NCBI RefSeq assembly: GCF_006517235.1
Contig: NZ_CP041188.1
Location: forward strand, 3,410,001-3,474,000
DNA length: 64,000 bases
Source: Pseudarthrobacter sp. NIBRBAC000502772
GTDB taxonomy: Bacteria > Actinomycetota > Actinomycetes > Actinomycetales > Micrococcaceae
Reading direction: 5' to 3'
The notes under the pieces are model-generated. The model searched no databases. It saw only the letters and a program-made list of their open reading frames with translations, and was not told where the DNA came from. This document shows positions 37,901 to 45,861 of the stretch, one piece after another. The position numbers and the translations under genes were made by a program. The stretch's first letter is position 1. Every line of letters begins with the position of its first letter.

Positions 37901-38236
37901 CGGCTCCGCCCCATCCTGATGACCGCGCTGGCCACCGTTTTCGCGCTGACACCCATGGCGCTTGGCCTGACCGGGGGCGGCGGCTTCATTTCCCAGCCGC
38001 TGGCCGTGGTGGTGATCGGCGGCCTGGTTTCTTCCACGGCGCTGACCCTGGTGCTGGTTCCCGTGCTGTATCGGCTCGTCGAGGGACGGCGGGAAACAAA
38101 AGCACTGCTCCGTGCCATGCAGCAGCGCCCGGAGTTTGCGGAAGCCGACGACGTCGATGCCGAGTTCCGCGACTGGACCACCGGCATGGTGCCCCGCGTC
38201 ACTGGCCGCCGTGCCGCTCCGGGTGACCCCCTGTAA
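34985..38236 (+). CDS. RND-family efflux permease (AcrB/SwrC-like)
   Basis: 1083 residues with the full RND layout: an N-terminal helix, a large porter loop starting LKQELIPSIEFPQITVLSAM, helices 2-6, a second large loop, and helices 8-12. The proton-relay Asp pair lies in TM4, GRVVDDSIVVIENI, near residue 397, with TLTTVAVFLPIAFVGE after it. An insert rich in Ala, Glu and Gln (about 495-530) sits in the central cytoplasmic loop. It should export hydrophobic compounds or lipids by proton exchange. No membrane-fusion partner is adjacent, as is usual for SwrC-type Gram-positive members. RBS GGAGAG precedes the ATG. Confidence 0.93.
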   Translation: MFRLAQLSLANRALIALITVFATVFGVITMSSLKQELIPSIEFPQITVLSAMPGASPEVVDKQVSAPLETALNGVEGLESTSSTSRNGVSQISMVFTYGTNLDRARNQIDRAISNAKRSLPEDVQPQAIAGSISDFPIVFLAVSSDKPLSELNADLARLSVPRLQKIDGVRGADVTGGATQHIEIIPRPEAMVAKGATIESIRNALSNNGALIPAGTIQEQGKTLSLQIGSPVDSLDAIKALPLGGAKDAATIGTVADVSLQDDERTSITRTNGQETLAVSVTKKPEGDTVGISHAVNDSLAALEAELGSNAKFTAVFDQAPFIEKSIKDLTTEGLLGLGFAVAVILVFLMSARSTLVTAVSIPLSLLITFIGLSATGYSLNILTLGALTIAIGRVVDDSIVVIENIKRHLSYGEEKVPAILTAIREVAGAITASTLTTVAVFLPIAFVGELAGELFRPFALTVTMALLASLLVSLTIVPVLAYWFLKSPSGSAAAGSPAASSPAARETAARLAAAARAQAQEAEQKSRLQRAYLPVLSKTQKHPVLTLVAAVLVLGATAAMTPLLSTNLLGDSGQNSLTVRQLMPAGTSLADTSAAAIKVEDVLRGIEGVKNVQLTSGNAQAGFAALTSSGAANSTFTVVTDEKANQAKLQETVRAEVGKVAGSGKITVGTQQGGFGTSSTVDITIKAATSEDLRTASDAMVQAMTGVPATSEVATNLAASQPVVQVKVDRAKTAAAGLNEEQVAGVLAATISPIPAGTVRIDTNDFPVQIGEGTRFTSIDAVRNIALPASGSPVTLGSIASVEQVDVPVSITASNGQRTAKVSVTPSGSNLGAVNAEVQKRLTAVSLPAGVTAELGGATTQQAESFQQLGLALLAAIAIVYVIMVATFKSLIQPLILLVSVPFAATGAVALLLATGVPLGLPSLIGMLMLVGIVVTNAIVLIDLINQYRQPRDGRGGMTVADAITHGARQRLRPILMTALATVFALTPMALGLTGGGGFISQPLAVVVIGGLVSSTALTLVLVPVLYRLVEGRRETKALLRAMQQRPEFAEADDVDAEFRDWTTGMVPRVTGRRAAPGDPL

Positions 38237-38279
38237 CACCTGGAATATTCTCGCCCGGGAGGCGTTATATCCGTCGATA

Positions 38280-38308
38280 CATGCAAATGCATGAAAATCG
38301 GGTATAGT
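38280..38308 (+). promoter_or_regulatory. Promoter with CATGCA-AA-TGCATG operator before LLM/marR pair
   Basis: CATGCAAATGCATG (38280-38293) is a perfect palindrome just upstream of a TATAGT (38303-38308) that suits a -10 box. The operator covers the -35 area. The downstream transcript encodes a MarR regulator as its second gene, so autorepression is likely. About 42 bases separate the -10 from the ATG at 38350. Confidence 0.55.
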
Positions 38309-38349
38309 GGAAGCAAGCCCAGAGTAGTCCAGGAAACGGAAGGCACACC

Positions 38350-39459
38350 ATGCAGATCGGCGTATTCAGCGTCAGTGACATCACCACTGACCCCACCACC
38401 GGCCGGACCCCCACGGAGAACGAACGCATCAAGGCGGCCGTGGCGATCGCCAAAAAAGTCGAGGAAATCGGCATGGATGTCTTCGCCCTCGGCGAGCACC
38501 ACAACCGCCCGTTCTTCTCGTCCTCGCCCACCACCACGCTCGCGTACATCGCAGCGCAGACCGAGCGGATCACCCTCTCCACCGCCACCACGCTGATCAC
38601 CACCAACGATCCGGTCAAGATCGCCGAAGACTTCGCCATGCTGCAGCACCTGGCCGACGGCCGCGTGGATCTGGTCCTGGGCCGCGGCAACACCGCTCCG
38701 GTGTACCCGTGGTTCGGCAAGAACATCCAGGACGGCGTGGAACTGGCCATCGAGAACTACAGCCTGCTGCGCCGGCTGTGGGACGAGGACACGGTGAACT
38801 GGTCCGGCAAGTTCCGCACGCCGCTGCAGAACTTCACCTCCACCCCGCGACCGCTCGACGGCGTGGCCCCCTTTGTGTGGCACGGCTCCATCCGCACGCC
38901 GCAGATCGCCGAAGTGGCCGCCTACTACGGCGACGGCTTCTTCGCGAACAACATCTTCTGGCCGAAGGAGCACTACCAGCAGCTGATCGGCATGTACCGT
39001 GAGCGCTACGAGCACTACGGCCACGGCAAGGCGGACCAGGCCATCGTGGGCCTCGGCGGGCAGTTCTTTATGCGGAAGAACTCCCAGGACGCCGTGAAGG
39101 AATTCCGGCCCTACTTCGATAACGCGCCCGTCTACGGCCACGGCCCGTCGCTGGAGGACTTCACCTCCCAGACACCGCTGACGGTGGGCAGCCCGCAGGA
39201 AGTCATCGAAAAGACCCTGACATTCCGCGAGTACTTCGGCGACTACCAGCGCCAGCTGTTCCTGATCGACCACGCAGGCCTGCCCCTGAAGACTGTGCTG
39301 GAGCAGCTTGACCTGTTCGGCGAGGAAGTCCTCCCGGTCCTCCGCAAGGAATACGCTGCCCTCAAGCCCGCCCACGTGCCGGATCCGCCCACGCATGCCG
39401 GCCGCGTGGCCGCGCTGATGGCTGCACCGGCGCCTGAAACTGCCCCTTCGGAGGCGTGA
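38350..39459 (+). CDS. LLM-class flavin-dependent oxidoreductase
   Basis: 369 residues of luciferase-like TIM-barrel type: MQIGVFSVSDITTDP, EEIGMDVFALGEHHNRPF, LADGRVDLVLGRGNTAPVYP, and the central FVWHGSIRTPQIAEVAAYYG. These enzymes use reduced FMN or F420; the GEHH motif and sequence length suit the FMN alkanal-monooxygenase-like group. The substrate is unknown. The MarR gene overlaps its stop codon, so this enzyme is probably induced by an aromatic or toxic compound sensed by that regulator. Confidence 0.9.
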   Translation: MQIGVFSVSDITTDPTTGRTPTENERIKAAVAIAKKVEEIGMDVFALGEHHNRPFFSSSPTTTLAYIAAQTERITLSTATTLITTNDPVKIAEDFAMLQHLADGRVDLVLGRGNTAPVYPWFGKNIQDGVELAIENYSLLRRLWDEDTVNWSGKFRTPLQNFTSTPRPLDGVAPFVWHGSIRTPQIAEVAAYYGDGFFANNIFWPKEHYQQLIGMYRERYEHYGHGKADQAIVGLGGQFFMRKNSQDAVKEFRPYFDNAPVYGHGPSLEDFTSQTPLTVGSPQEVIEKTLTFREYFGDYQRQLFLIDHAGLPLKTVLEQLDLFGEEVLPVLRKEYAALKPAHVPDPPTHAGRVAALMAAPAPETAPSEA

Positions 39460-39929
39460 TGGCTGCCAACGGAAACGAATCACCCATCCGCCTGGCGGCG
39501 GAAACCTGGGAGTCCCTGTTCCGGGCGCAGGTTGCCGTCATGCGCAGGCTGCAGGCCGGAGCTGCCTTCCGAAAGGTGGCCATCAACGAGTACGACGTCC
39601 TGTTCACGCTGTCCCGGTGTCCGTCCGGCTGGCTCCGGCTCAACGAACTTAATGACCACGTCCTGCTGAGCCAGTCGAGCCTCAGCAGGCTGGTTGAGAG
39701 GCTGGAAAAGCGCGGCCTTGTGGTCCGGATGGCGGCCCCCGACGACGGCCGCGGCGTGCTGCTGAAGCTCACCGAGGAGGGGTCTGCCCTCCAGAAGGAG
39801 ATCGGCCGGGAGCACGTGCGGGACATCTCCAGCCTGGTGGGGCCGGCCCTGACGGCTGCCGAGCAGAAGGAACTCCAGCGGCTGACCGAGAAACTCCGGC
39901 ATTCCGTGGGGGCGCGGCCGGCAAAGTAA
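39459..39929 (+). CDS. MarR-family regulator coupled to the LLM gene
   Basis: 156 residues from the ATG at 39459, overlapping the TGA of the preceding gene; GGAGG at 39450-39454 serves as its ribosome site. The DNA-binding region is LRLNELNDHVLLSQSSLSRL with recognition helix and wing LVERLEKRGLVVRMAAPDDG. It probably binds the CATGCA palindrome at 38280 and controls its own operon. Just after it, AAGTAACTGCCC occurs twice within 40 bases, without obvious function. Confidence 0.9.
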   Translation: MAANGNESPIRLAAETWESLFRAQVAVMRRLQAGAAFRKVAINEYDVLFTLSRCPSGWLRLNELNDHVLLSQSSLSRLVERLEKRGLVVRMAAPDDGRGVLLKLTEEGSALQKEIGREHVRDISSLVGPALTAAEQKELQRLTEKLRHSVGARPAK

Positions 39930-39989
39930 CTGCCCGGGGAATATCTGGCCGGGAAGTAACTGCCCCGCAGTGGCCGGGCCCTACGGGAA

Positions 39990-40796
39990 CTAGCCCAGCA
40001 TGACCAGCTTGGCCGGATCTTCCAGAGGCAGCTGGCCGTTGACCACAGCGCTGACGCGCAGCTCGTTCAGCGTGAGGCGCCCGCCCACTGTGGACAGGAA
40101 TGCGGTGTCCGAGGAGTCCCGGCCGGCGGTGATTCGCAGCATCGACTCCCGCGGGGCCAGCCCCGTGGGGTCGATGACGTGCCAGGCGCCATTGACATGT
40201 GCCTCGGCTACCGCGTGGAAATCCATGGGGCTCAGCCCCGGCGCGTACACGGCGGTGAGCCGGGCCGGGACGTCCTTGGAACGCAGCAGGGCGATGGCCA
40301 GGTGCGCGAAGTCCCGGCACACTCCCCTGCGGTGCAGGAGGGTTTCCACGGCGCCGTCAGTTCCCCTGGAGGACCCGCTGATGTACCGCAATTCCCCGAA
40401 GACCCAGCTCCGCACGGCCTGGAGCAGTTCGGCGCCGTGCAAGCCGCCGAATTCGGCATAGGCCGTGGGCAGGAGCCGGTCCGACTCCGCGTAGCGGCTT
40501 GGCCGCACGTAGCGGATGAGCTCAGCCAGGGTGGCTTCTTCGGGAACGGCCTGCCCGGCCACCGTCGCTGAGTACTCAACGGTGACCTCTGCGGGTTCAG
40601 TGAGCTCCATATAGTGCAGGCGGCCGCCATGATGGTCCGTGAGTTCCTGCAACGGAACCGGCTGACCGTCGGCCGTGACAGCCAGGGATTCATCAAACGA
40701 GGTGTAGCCGGGATTCCCGGCCACGGCGATGGCCAGGGCTGCCTTCGTGTCGGCGATGGTCCTGAAAACCATACGTGCTGAAACGGTGCGTTCCAT
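39990..40796 (-). CDS. Transglutaminase-like cysteine protease-fold protein
   Basis: 268 residues. The catalytic triad of the transglutaminase-like superfamily is visible: Cys in HRRGVCRDFAHLAIALLRS, His in GLSPMDFHAVAEAHVNG, and Asp in WHVIDPTGLAP. An N-terminal beta-rich domain (about 1-110) matches the domain that precedes this fold in bacterial members. No signal peptide, so cytoplasmic. Bacterial members are mostly uncharacterised and may be proteases or amidases. It is transcribed toward the MarR gene (convergent). Confidence 0.88.
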   Translation of the reverse strand: MERTVSARMVFRTIADTKAALAIAVAGNPGYTSFDESLAVTADGQPVPLQELTDHHGGRLHYMELTEPAEVTVEYSATVAGQAVPEEATLAELIRYVRPSRYAESDRLLPTAYAEFGGLHGAELLQAVRSWVFGELRYISGSSRGTDGAVETLLHRRGVCRDFAHLAIALLRSKDVPARLTAVYAPGLSPMDFHAVAEAHVNGAWHVIDPTGLAPRESMLRITAGRDSSDTAFLSTVGGRLTLNELRVSAVVNGQLPLEDPAKLVMLG

Positions 40797-40866
40797 GTAT
40801 CTCCGGGGTGTGAGGTAGTGGCAGAACTTCCCGCGCTGGCCCGGGGTTGAGGGGCCAGGGGCAGGA

Positions 40867-41682
40867 CTAGTTTTTGATCTCCAGAGACATTAGCATCCGT
40901 TGGACGTTCGCGAATTCCGAGCTCTCGTCCACGTACTTTTCGGCCTGTCCCAGGGTGTCAAACGCCTTCGCGGGGGCCACCTTCTCATCCGGGGCGAAGG
41001 CCTTCAGGACTCCGAGGTCACCGAACGAGTAGTCTCCTTTTCCTGCCGGGCCACGGACCACATTCCGCAGTTCGCAGGCCTGGCCGTCAGCCCCGCCCAC
41101 AATGTTGGTGATGCCGTAGGAACCGAAGTAGCGGTAGCCTTGGATGACGCGGAACACCACGTGCGGGGTGATAATGCCTTCCCCCGTCAGGCCGGGAAGC
41201 TCCACCGGCACGCTGCTGATCACAACGTACGGTTTCCGGGCAGCCTCGGGGCACTCCGACGACGACGGCGGCAGTCCTGTCCGCAGCGTGGCCACCACCG
41301 TGCCGTCCGGCTTTTTCACCTCGATCTTCAGGGCACCCGGCAATGTCCCGTCCTCGGGCGTGACGGACTGGGCGATCCATTCCTCCGGCAGGTCGAAGCT
41401 GACAGTCTTCGCCGGATCGGTAAAGGTCTTCCAGGCAGCAGCTGTTGCGGCCGGGCCGGGTGCTGCGGACGTCGGGGCGCCCGCGGTGGCAGAAGGATCC
41501 GACGACGGGGACCCGGTAGCGCCGGCGGTTGAGCCCGTGCTGGCGCCAGGGCTGGCCGATGTCTCCGGCTGCGCTGTCCACGCCGAATCGCTGTTACCAG
41601 GCGCGCTGCAGCCGGCCGCCAGGCCACCGGCCATCAGCAGCGCTACCGTCCGCACGCCCCACATTGCCGCCTTGTGTGTCAT
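40867..41682 (-). CDS. Putative lipoprotein of unknown function
   Basis: 271 residues. Signal peptide with lipobox (ALLMAGGLAAGCS, Cys at about 25), then a long Ser/Ala/Pro/Thr linker to about residue 85, then a globular part beginning WKTFTDPAKTVSFDLPEEW. That part resembles the fold of extracytoplasmic beta-rich lipoproteins (PsbP/Mog1-like openings of the type FDLPEEW), but I cannot assign it. Two Cys (SSECPEAAR and GQACELR) may pair. It is followed at about 70 bases by the transglutaminase-like gene on the same strand. Confidence 0.8.
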   Translation of the reverse strand: MTHKAAMWGVRTVALLMAGGLAAGCSAPGNSDSAWTAQPETSASPGASTGSTAGATGSPSSDPSATAGAPTSAAPGPAATAAAWKTFTDPAKTVSFDLPEEWIAQSVTPEDGTLPGALKIEVKKPDGTVVATLRTGLPPSSSECPEAARKPYVVISSVPVELPGLTGEGIITPHVVFRVIQGYRYFGSYGITNIVGGADGQACELRNVVRGPAGKGDYSFGDLGVLKAFAPDEKVAPAKAFDTLGQAEKYVDESSEFANVQRMLMSLEIKN

Positions 41683-41776
41683 GCAGCCAGCCTATCGGCG
41701 GGCGACGGTGGGCAAGGGCCGGAGCCTCGTGTCGCCGTCGGACATTCCCCGCGCGCAAGGGACTAGGCTGGTGCCT

Positions 41777-42439
41777 ATGGCGGATGAGCAGTACGGCGCG
41801 GACCTTGAGAGCCTGGCGGACATCTCCGCCATCGACATTGCGGACTGGCGGCTGCGGACGTTTGCCCTGTACGACACGGTACGGAAGGTTGCCGCTGAAG
41901 ATCCGGCGGAGGCCCATTCCCTGTGGCGGCATGAACGCGACCGGATGTTCGCAACGCATCCGGCCTCGGCCCTCAGCGCCAGGGACAAAGCGCAGTTCTC
42001 CGGCCTGAAGACGGCCGATTACGATCCCATCTACCGCTTCTATGTGCCGCTGACCCTTGAGGGAGCCGGCCGGGAAATGACCGTGGAAACCGCCACCGAC
42101 GGCGTGGTCCGGTTTGTCCGGTTGGGCACGTTCGATCTTCCCGAACTCGGCCAGCTCGGCGTGTGGAAGCTGCACGGCTACGGCGGCGGGATCTTCGTTC
42201 CGTTCCGCGACGCCACGGCCGGCCAGCCGGGGGGAACCTACGGCGCCGGCCGGTACCTCCTGGACACCATCAAGGGCGCGTTCCACGGGGTCCACGGCTC
42301 GGGGGCGGACGCGGAGTTTGTCCTGGACTTCAACTTTGCCTACAACCCGTCCTGCGCCTACAACGAGGCCTGGTCCTGCCCGCTGCCCGGCCCGTCCAAC
42401 CGCCTGGCCGTGGAGATCCCGGTGGGCGAGCTGTACTGA
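41777..42439 (+). CDS. DUF1684 domain protein
   Basis: 220 residues from the ATG at 41777. The hallmark region is present: a Gly/Tyr-rich core (LGVWKLHGYGGGIFVPFRDA), GAGRYLLDTIKGAF, and FAYNPSCAYNEAWSCPLPGP with a final NRLAVEIPVGE. DUF1684 proteins occur widely in actinobacteria and have no established function. No signal peptide. It leads a plus-strand group with an FAH-fold gene (32 bases on) and gtrA. Confidence 0.88.
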   Translation: MADEQYGADLESLADISAIDIADWRLRTFALYDTVRKVAAEDPAEAHSLWRHERDRMFATHPASALSARDKAQFSGLKTADYDPIYRFYVPLTLEGAGREMTVETATDGVVRFVRLGTFDLPELGQLGVWKLHGYGGGIFVPFRDATAGQPGGTYGAGRYLLDTIKGAFHGVHGSGADAEFVLDFNFAYNPSCAYNEAWSCPLPGPSNRLAVEIPVGELY

Positions 42440-42470
42440 GCCTGCCGGCCGGAGGACGTAGGATGTCATC

Positions 42471-43319
42471 ATGACTGCCAGCGCTCCCCGCCGCCTTGCC
42501 CGTGTCCGCCCCCTGTCCCCGGCTGTGGCCGACGAGCACTTCTTCGTGGCCAATGACGCCCCGGACTTCGGCTCCGACGCCGGCCGGTCCTGGACAGTCG
42601 TTGAATCCCCTTTTGGGGCGTCCCGTCCCAATGCCAATTACCCGGCCCGGCCCGGCTGGGAAGCCGGCACAGCAGTAGACCAGGACTCGTTCACGTTCCT
42701 GGCGCCGTCGGTCCCCCTCAACGTCTTCGGCATGGCGCACAACACCGGTCAGGCAGGCCGGGGCCTCCCGCCGCAGGCCTTCCACAAGGCGGCCTCCAGC
42801 GTGATCGGCCCGGGCGAGGCCATCGAGCTGAGCTCCACGGTGGGTTACGTTGACCCGGAAGCCGAACTGACCGTCGTCGTCGGCCGTCCTGTCCGCGGCC
42901 TTACGCTGGAGACCGCCCGCAGCGCCATCCTGGGCTTCACCATCGGCAACGACGTCTCGGCGCGCGATCTGCAGAAATCGGACGAGCTGTGGATCAGCGC
43001 CAAGAGCCAGGACACTTTCACCCCCGTGGGCCCCTGGATCGTGACGGACCTCGACGACTCGGACCTGTCCATCAGCATCGTCCACAACGGCACCGAGCTG
43101 CAGGCCGCCCGCAGCACCGATCTCGGCTGGAAGGTGGACGAAATCCTGGTGTACCTCAGCTCCTTTATGACCCTGCACGCCGGCGATCTGGTCCTGACCG
43201 GCTTCCCGGCGGAGTGTGCCCGCATCCACCCCGGGGACACAGTGGTGTGCCGCGTGGAGGGCATTGGCGAGCTCAGCAACCCGGTCACGGCGGCGTCCTG
43301 GGAGGAAACCCCCGCCTGA
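42471..43319 (+). CDS. FAH-fold hydrolase/isomerase family protein
   Basis: 282 residues. C-terminal FAH fold: metal-binding Glu residues in VDPEAELTVVVGRPV, GFTIGNDVSARDLQKSDELW, GPWIVTDLDDSD and GDLVLTGFPAECARIHPGD. GMAHNTGQAGRGLP replaces the more common YAxHxxE segment, so it differs from the gene at 5383. The likely activity is hydrolysis or isomerisation of a beta-keto or 2-hydroxy-dienoate compound; the substrate is unknown. It is packed between the DUF1684 and GtrA genes in one direction. Confidence 0.9.
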   Translation: MTASAPRRLARVRPLSPAVADEHFFVANDAPDFGSDAGRSWTVVESPFGASRPNANYPARPGWEAGTAVDQDSFTFLAPSVPLNVFGMAHNTGQAGRGLPPQAFHKAASSVIGPGEAIELSSTVGYVDPEAELTVVVGRPVRGLTLETARSAILGFTIGNDVSARDLQKSDELWISAKSQDTFTPVGPWIVTDLDDSDLSISIVHNGTELQAARSTDLGWKVDEILVYLSSFMTLHAGDLVLTGFPAECARIHPGDTVVCRVEGIGELSNPVTAASWEETPA

Positions 43320-43338
43320 CATGTGTCAGGCTTGACGC

Positions 43339-43830
43339 ATGGAATCCCCTGCTGCGCCCGCCGCCCAGCTGACGCAGCAGCCCACGCGCGGTGCGCCGGC
43401 AACCAAGCATTACCGCGGAATCTTCAGATTTCCGCTGGTGCGGCAGCTCCTCCGCTTCACGGGCGTCGGCATCATCTGCACGGCAACGTCCCTGGCGCTC
43501 TATGCGTTGCTGCGGCCCTGGCTGGGACCGCAGCTGGCCAACGCGGCCGCCCTGGTGCTGACATCTTTGATGAACACGGCACTGAACCGCAGGCTGACGT
43601 TCAAGATCTCCGGGCAGCGCCGGATGGCCCGCGACCACCTCAACGGCATGATCGTCATCGCCGTGGCGCTGGTCATCACAGGCGGCAGCCTGGGCGTGCT
43701 GCACTGGCTGCACCCGGACGCCACCGTGTCCGATGAGCTGTGGACCACCACCCTGTCTGGCTTCGCGGCCACCGCCGTGCGGTTCACGATGCTGCGGCAC
43801 TGGATCTTCCGCCGCGCCCGCCACATCTAG
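43339..43830 (+). CDS. GtrA-family membrane protein
   Basis: 163 residues with four predicted membrane helices in the GtrA pattern: LRFTGVGIICTATSLALYAL, ANAAALVLTSLMNTALNRRL, GMIVIAVALVITGGSLGVL, and LSGFAATAVRFTMLRHWIF. Conserved NxxLNRRxTF and RFxxLRxWIF signatures are present. GtrA proteins take part in moving lipid-linked sugars across the membrane for cell-surface polymers. Its stop overlaps the end of the convergent cysteine desulfurase gene by a few bases. Confidence 0.92.
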   Translation: MESPAAPAAQLTQQPTRGAPATKHYRGIFRFPLVRQLLRFTGVGIICTATSLALYALLRPWLGPQLANAAALVLTSLMNTALNRRLTFKISGQRRMARDHLNGMIVIAVALVITGGSLGVLHWLHPDATVSDELWTTTLSGFAATAVRFTMLRHWIFRRARHI

Positions 43831-44981
43831 CGGCCGAGGGTCCGGACGCTCCCGACGGCGGTGCCCACGGCCGCCGCCGCCTGCTCCAGTTCCTCGGATG
43901 TCACCGCTGAGGTGAAACTGAACCGCACAGCGGTCTGAGCGACCTCGGCGTCATAGCCCAGCGCGGTCAGCACCGGCGACGGCGCATCCGAGCCGGCGGC
44001 GCACGCCGAACCGCTCGAGCACACCACACCCTGCCGCTCCAGCTCCAAGAGCACGGATTCGCCGCTGGTGCCGGGGAAGCAGAACGACGCTACTGACGGC
44101 AGCCGCTCCGTGCGGTGCCCGGTGAGCAGGGCTCCCGGGACCGTGTCCAGGATGGTGGCGATGAAGTCTTCGCGGAGCCCTGCCACTCGGGCGGCCAGTT
44201 CCGGCCGTTCGGCGTGGGCGAGCGTCAGGGCGGTGGCCAGCGCCACCGCTCCTGCCACGTTTTCGGTCCCCGACCGCCGGCCGCGTTCCTGCCCGCCGCC
44301 GTGCACCAGGGGTTCGACGCGGGTCCGGCCGCGGACGTACAGCACGCCGCAGCCTTTGGGCGCGCCGAGCTTGTGGCCGGAAATGCTCAGGGCATCGACT
44401 CCCAGCGCCTTGACATCCAGGGGCAGCCAGCCGGCGGCCTGGACGGCGTCTGTATGGAACGGGATGCCCTTCGCGGTGGCCGCTGCAGCCAGTTCCGCAA
44501 CCGGCTGGATGGTGCCCACCTCGTTGTTCGCGTACATGATGCTGACCAGAGCGGTCTCCGGCCGGAGCGCGGCTGCGAGCGCCTCAGGCGTCACCCGGCC
44601 GGCGCTGTCCACCGGAACCACATCCACGGTGAACCCGTGGAACCGCTCCAGATACCGTGCGGACTCCTCCACGGCGGGGTGTTCGACGGCGCTGATCACC
44701 ACGCGGTTGAGCCTCGGGTCCGCGGCCTGCCGTGCCAGGGCGATGCCCTTGAGCGCGAGGTTGTCCGCCTCCGTTCCGCCGGAGGTGAAGGTGACCTCGC
44801 CCGGGCGGCAGCCGAGCACCTTGGCCACGGCGGCGCGGGCGCCTGCGAGCGCAGCAGCAGCGGCCTCGCCCAGGGTGTGGTGGCTGGAGGGGTTGCCGAA
44901 CTCGCCGCTCAGATAGGGCCACATGGCCTCGAGGACTTCGCGGCGGACAGGCGTGGTGGCGGCGGCGTCGAGGAAGATCAT
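43827..44981 (-). CDS. Cysteine desulfurase (NifS/IscS-like) of the nad operon
   Basis: 384 residues. PLP enzyme that transfers sulfur from cysteine. PLP-binding Lys lies in DALSISGHKLGAPKGCG, the His region in TSGGTEADNLALKG and SAVEHPAVEES, and the catalytic Cys in VVCSSGSACAAGSD. As the last gene after nadC, and separated from it by only seven bases, it probably supplies sulfur for the [4Fe-4S] cluster of NadA, as nadA-linked NifS proteins are known to do. Convergent overlap with gtrA at the 3' end. Confidence 0.93.
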   Translation of the reverse strand: MIFLDAAATTPVRREVLEAMWPYLSGEFGNPSSHHTLGEAAAAALAGARAAVAKVLGCRPGEVTFTSGGTEADNLALKGIALARQAADPRLNRVVISAVEHPAVEESARYLERFHGFTVDVVPVDSAGRVTPEALAAALRPETALVSIMYANNEVGTIQPVAELAAAATAKGIPFHTDAVQAAGWLPLDVKALGVDALSISGHKLGAPKGCGVLYVRGRTRVEPLVHGGGQERGRRSGTENVAGAVALATALTLAHAERPELAARVAGLREDFIATILDTVPGALLTGHRTERLPSVASFCFPGTSGESVLLELERQGVVCSSGSACAAGSDAPSPVLTALGYDAEVAQTAVRFSFTSAVTSEELEQAAAAVGTAVGSVRTLGR

Positions 44982-44988
44982 GGCGGTG

Positions 44989-45861
44989 TCAGCCGGCCCT
45001 CAGTTCGACGTCCAGCCCCAGGTCCAGGGCAGCCACGCTGTGGGTGAGGCCGCCGATGGAGATGACGTCCGCGCCCGCGGCCGCGATGTCCGCCACGGTG
45101 CCGAGGTTGACGTTGCCACTGGCTTCCACGATGGCGCGGCCGGCCACCTGCTTGACGCCTGCACGGAGCTCCTCGAGGGTGAAGTTGTCCAGCATGATGG
45201 TGTCCACGCCTGCTGCGAGAACAGGTTCGATCTGCTCGGCGCTGTCCACCTCCACTTCGAAGTGCGTGGTGTGCCCCAGCTGGGCCCTGGCCGTGACAAG
45301 CAGGGCGGTGAGCTTGGCGGGGTCGCCGCCGGTCATGACGGCCAGGTGGTTGTCCTTGGCCAGCACGGCGTCGGAGAGGCTGTAGCGGTGGTTCGCTCCC
45401 CCGCCGCAGCGCACCGCGTAGCGCTCCAGCACGCGCAGGCCGGGGGTGGTCTTGCGGGTATCGGTGATGCGCGCTTTGGTACCTTCGACAAGCTCTACGA
45501 ATTCCGCGGTCTTGGTGGCGATGGCGCTCATGCGCTGGACCAGGTTCAGCCCGACCCGTTCGGCCAGCAGCACGGAGCGGGCGCTGCCCCTCACCCGTGC
45601 GAGATGGGTTCCGGCGATGAACGCTTCACCGTCTGCAAGCAACAACTTCACATCCGTCTCCGGATCAATGAGCTTCATGGCGTCGCGGAACACCGTTCCA
45701 CCGCTGAAGATGCCGGGCACGCGGGCGTTGAGCACTGCCGTGGCGCGGGCGTCAGCCGGGATCAGCAGTTGGGAGGTGATGTCGCCGCTGGGCGCGTCCT
45801 CGGCAAAGGCCCGCTCCAGGATGTCCCGGACGGGTGCTGCGGGGAGGGTCAGGCTAGTCAT
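44989..45861 (-). CDS. nadC: Nicotinate-nucleotide pyrophosphorylase (quinolinate PRTase)
   Basis: 290 residues. Converts quinolinate and PRPP to nicotinate mononucleotide with release of CO2. Motifs are ERAFAEDAPSGDITSQLLI, ITDTRKTTPGLRVLERYAVR, KDNHLAV, EVEVDSAEQIEPVLAAGVD and the C-terminal EASGNVNLGTVADIAAAGAD with ISIGGLTHS. Its start overlaps the nadB stop by eight bases, showing coupling in the nad operon. Confidence 0.97.
   Translation of the reverse strand: MTSLTLPAAPVRDILERAFAEDAPSGDITSQLLIPADARATAVLNARVPGIFSGGTVFRDAMKLIDPETDVKLLLADGEAFIAGTHLARVRGSARSVLLAERVGLNLVQRMSAIATKTAEFVELVEGTKARITDTRKTTPGLRVLERYAVRCGGGANHRYSLSDAVLAKDNHLAVMTGGDPAKLTALLVTARAQLGHTTHFEVEVDSAEQIEPVLAAGVDTIMLDNFTLEELRAGVKQVAGRAIVEASGNVNLGTVADIAAAGADVISIGGLTHSVAALDLGLDVELRAG

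Noticed and set aside
39928..39976. Direct repeat AAGTAACTGCCC twice after the MarR gene
   Set aside because: Too short and only two copies; no symmetry or link to a gene, so treated as chance duplication.
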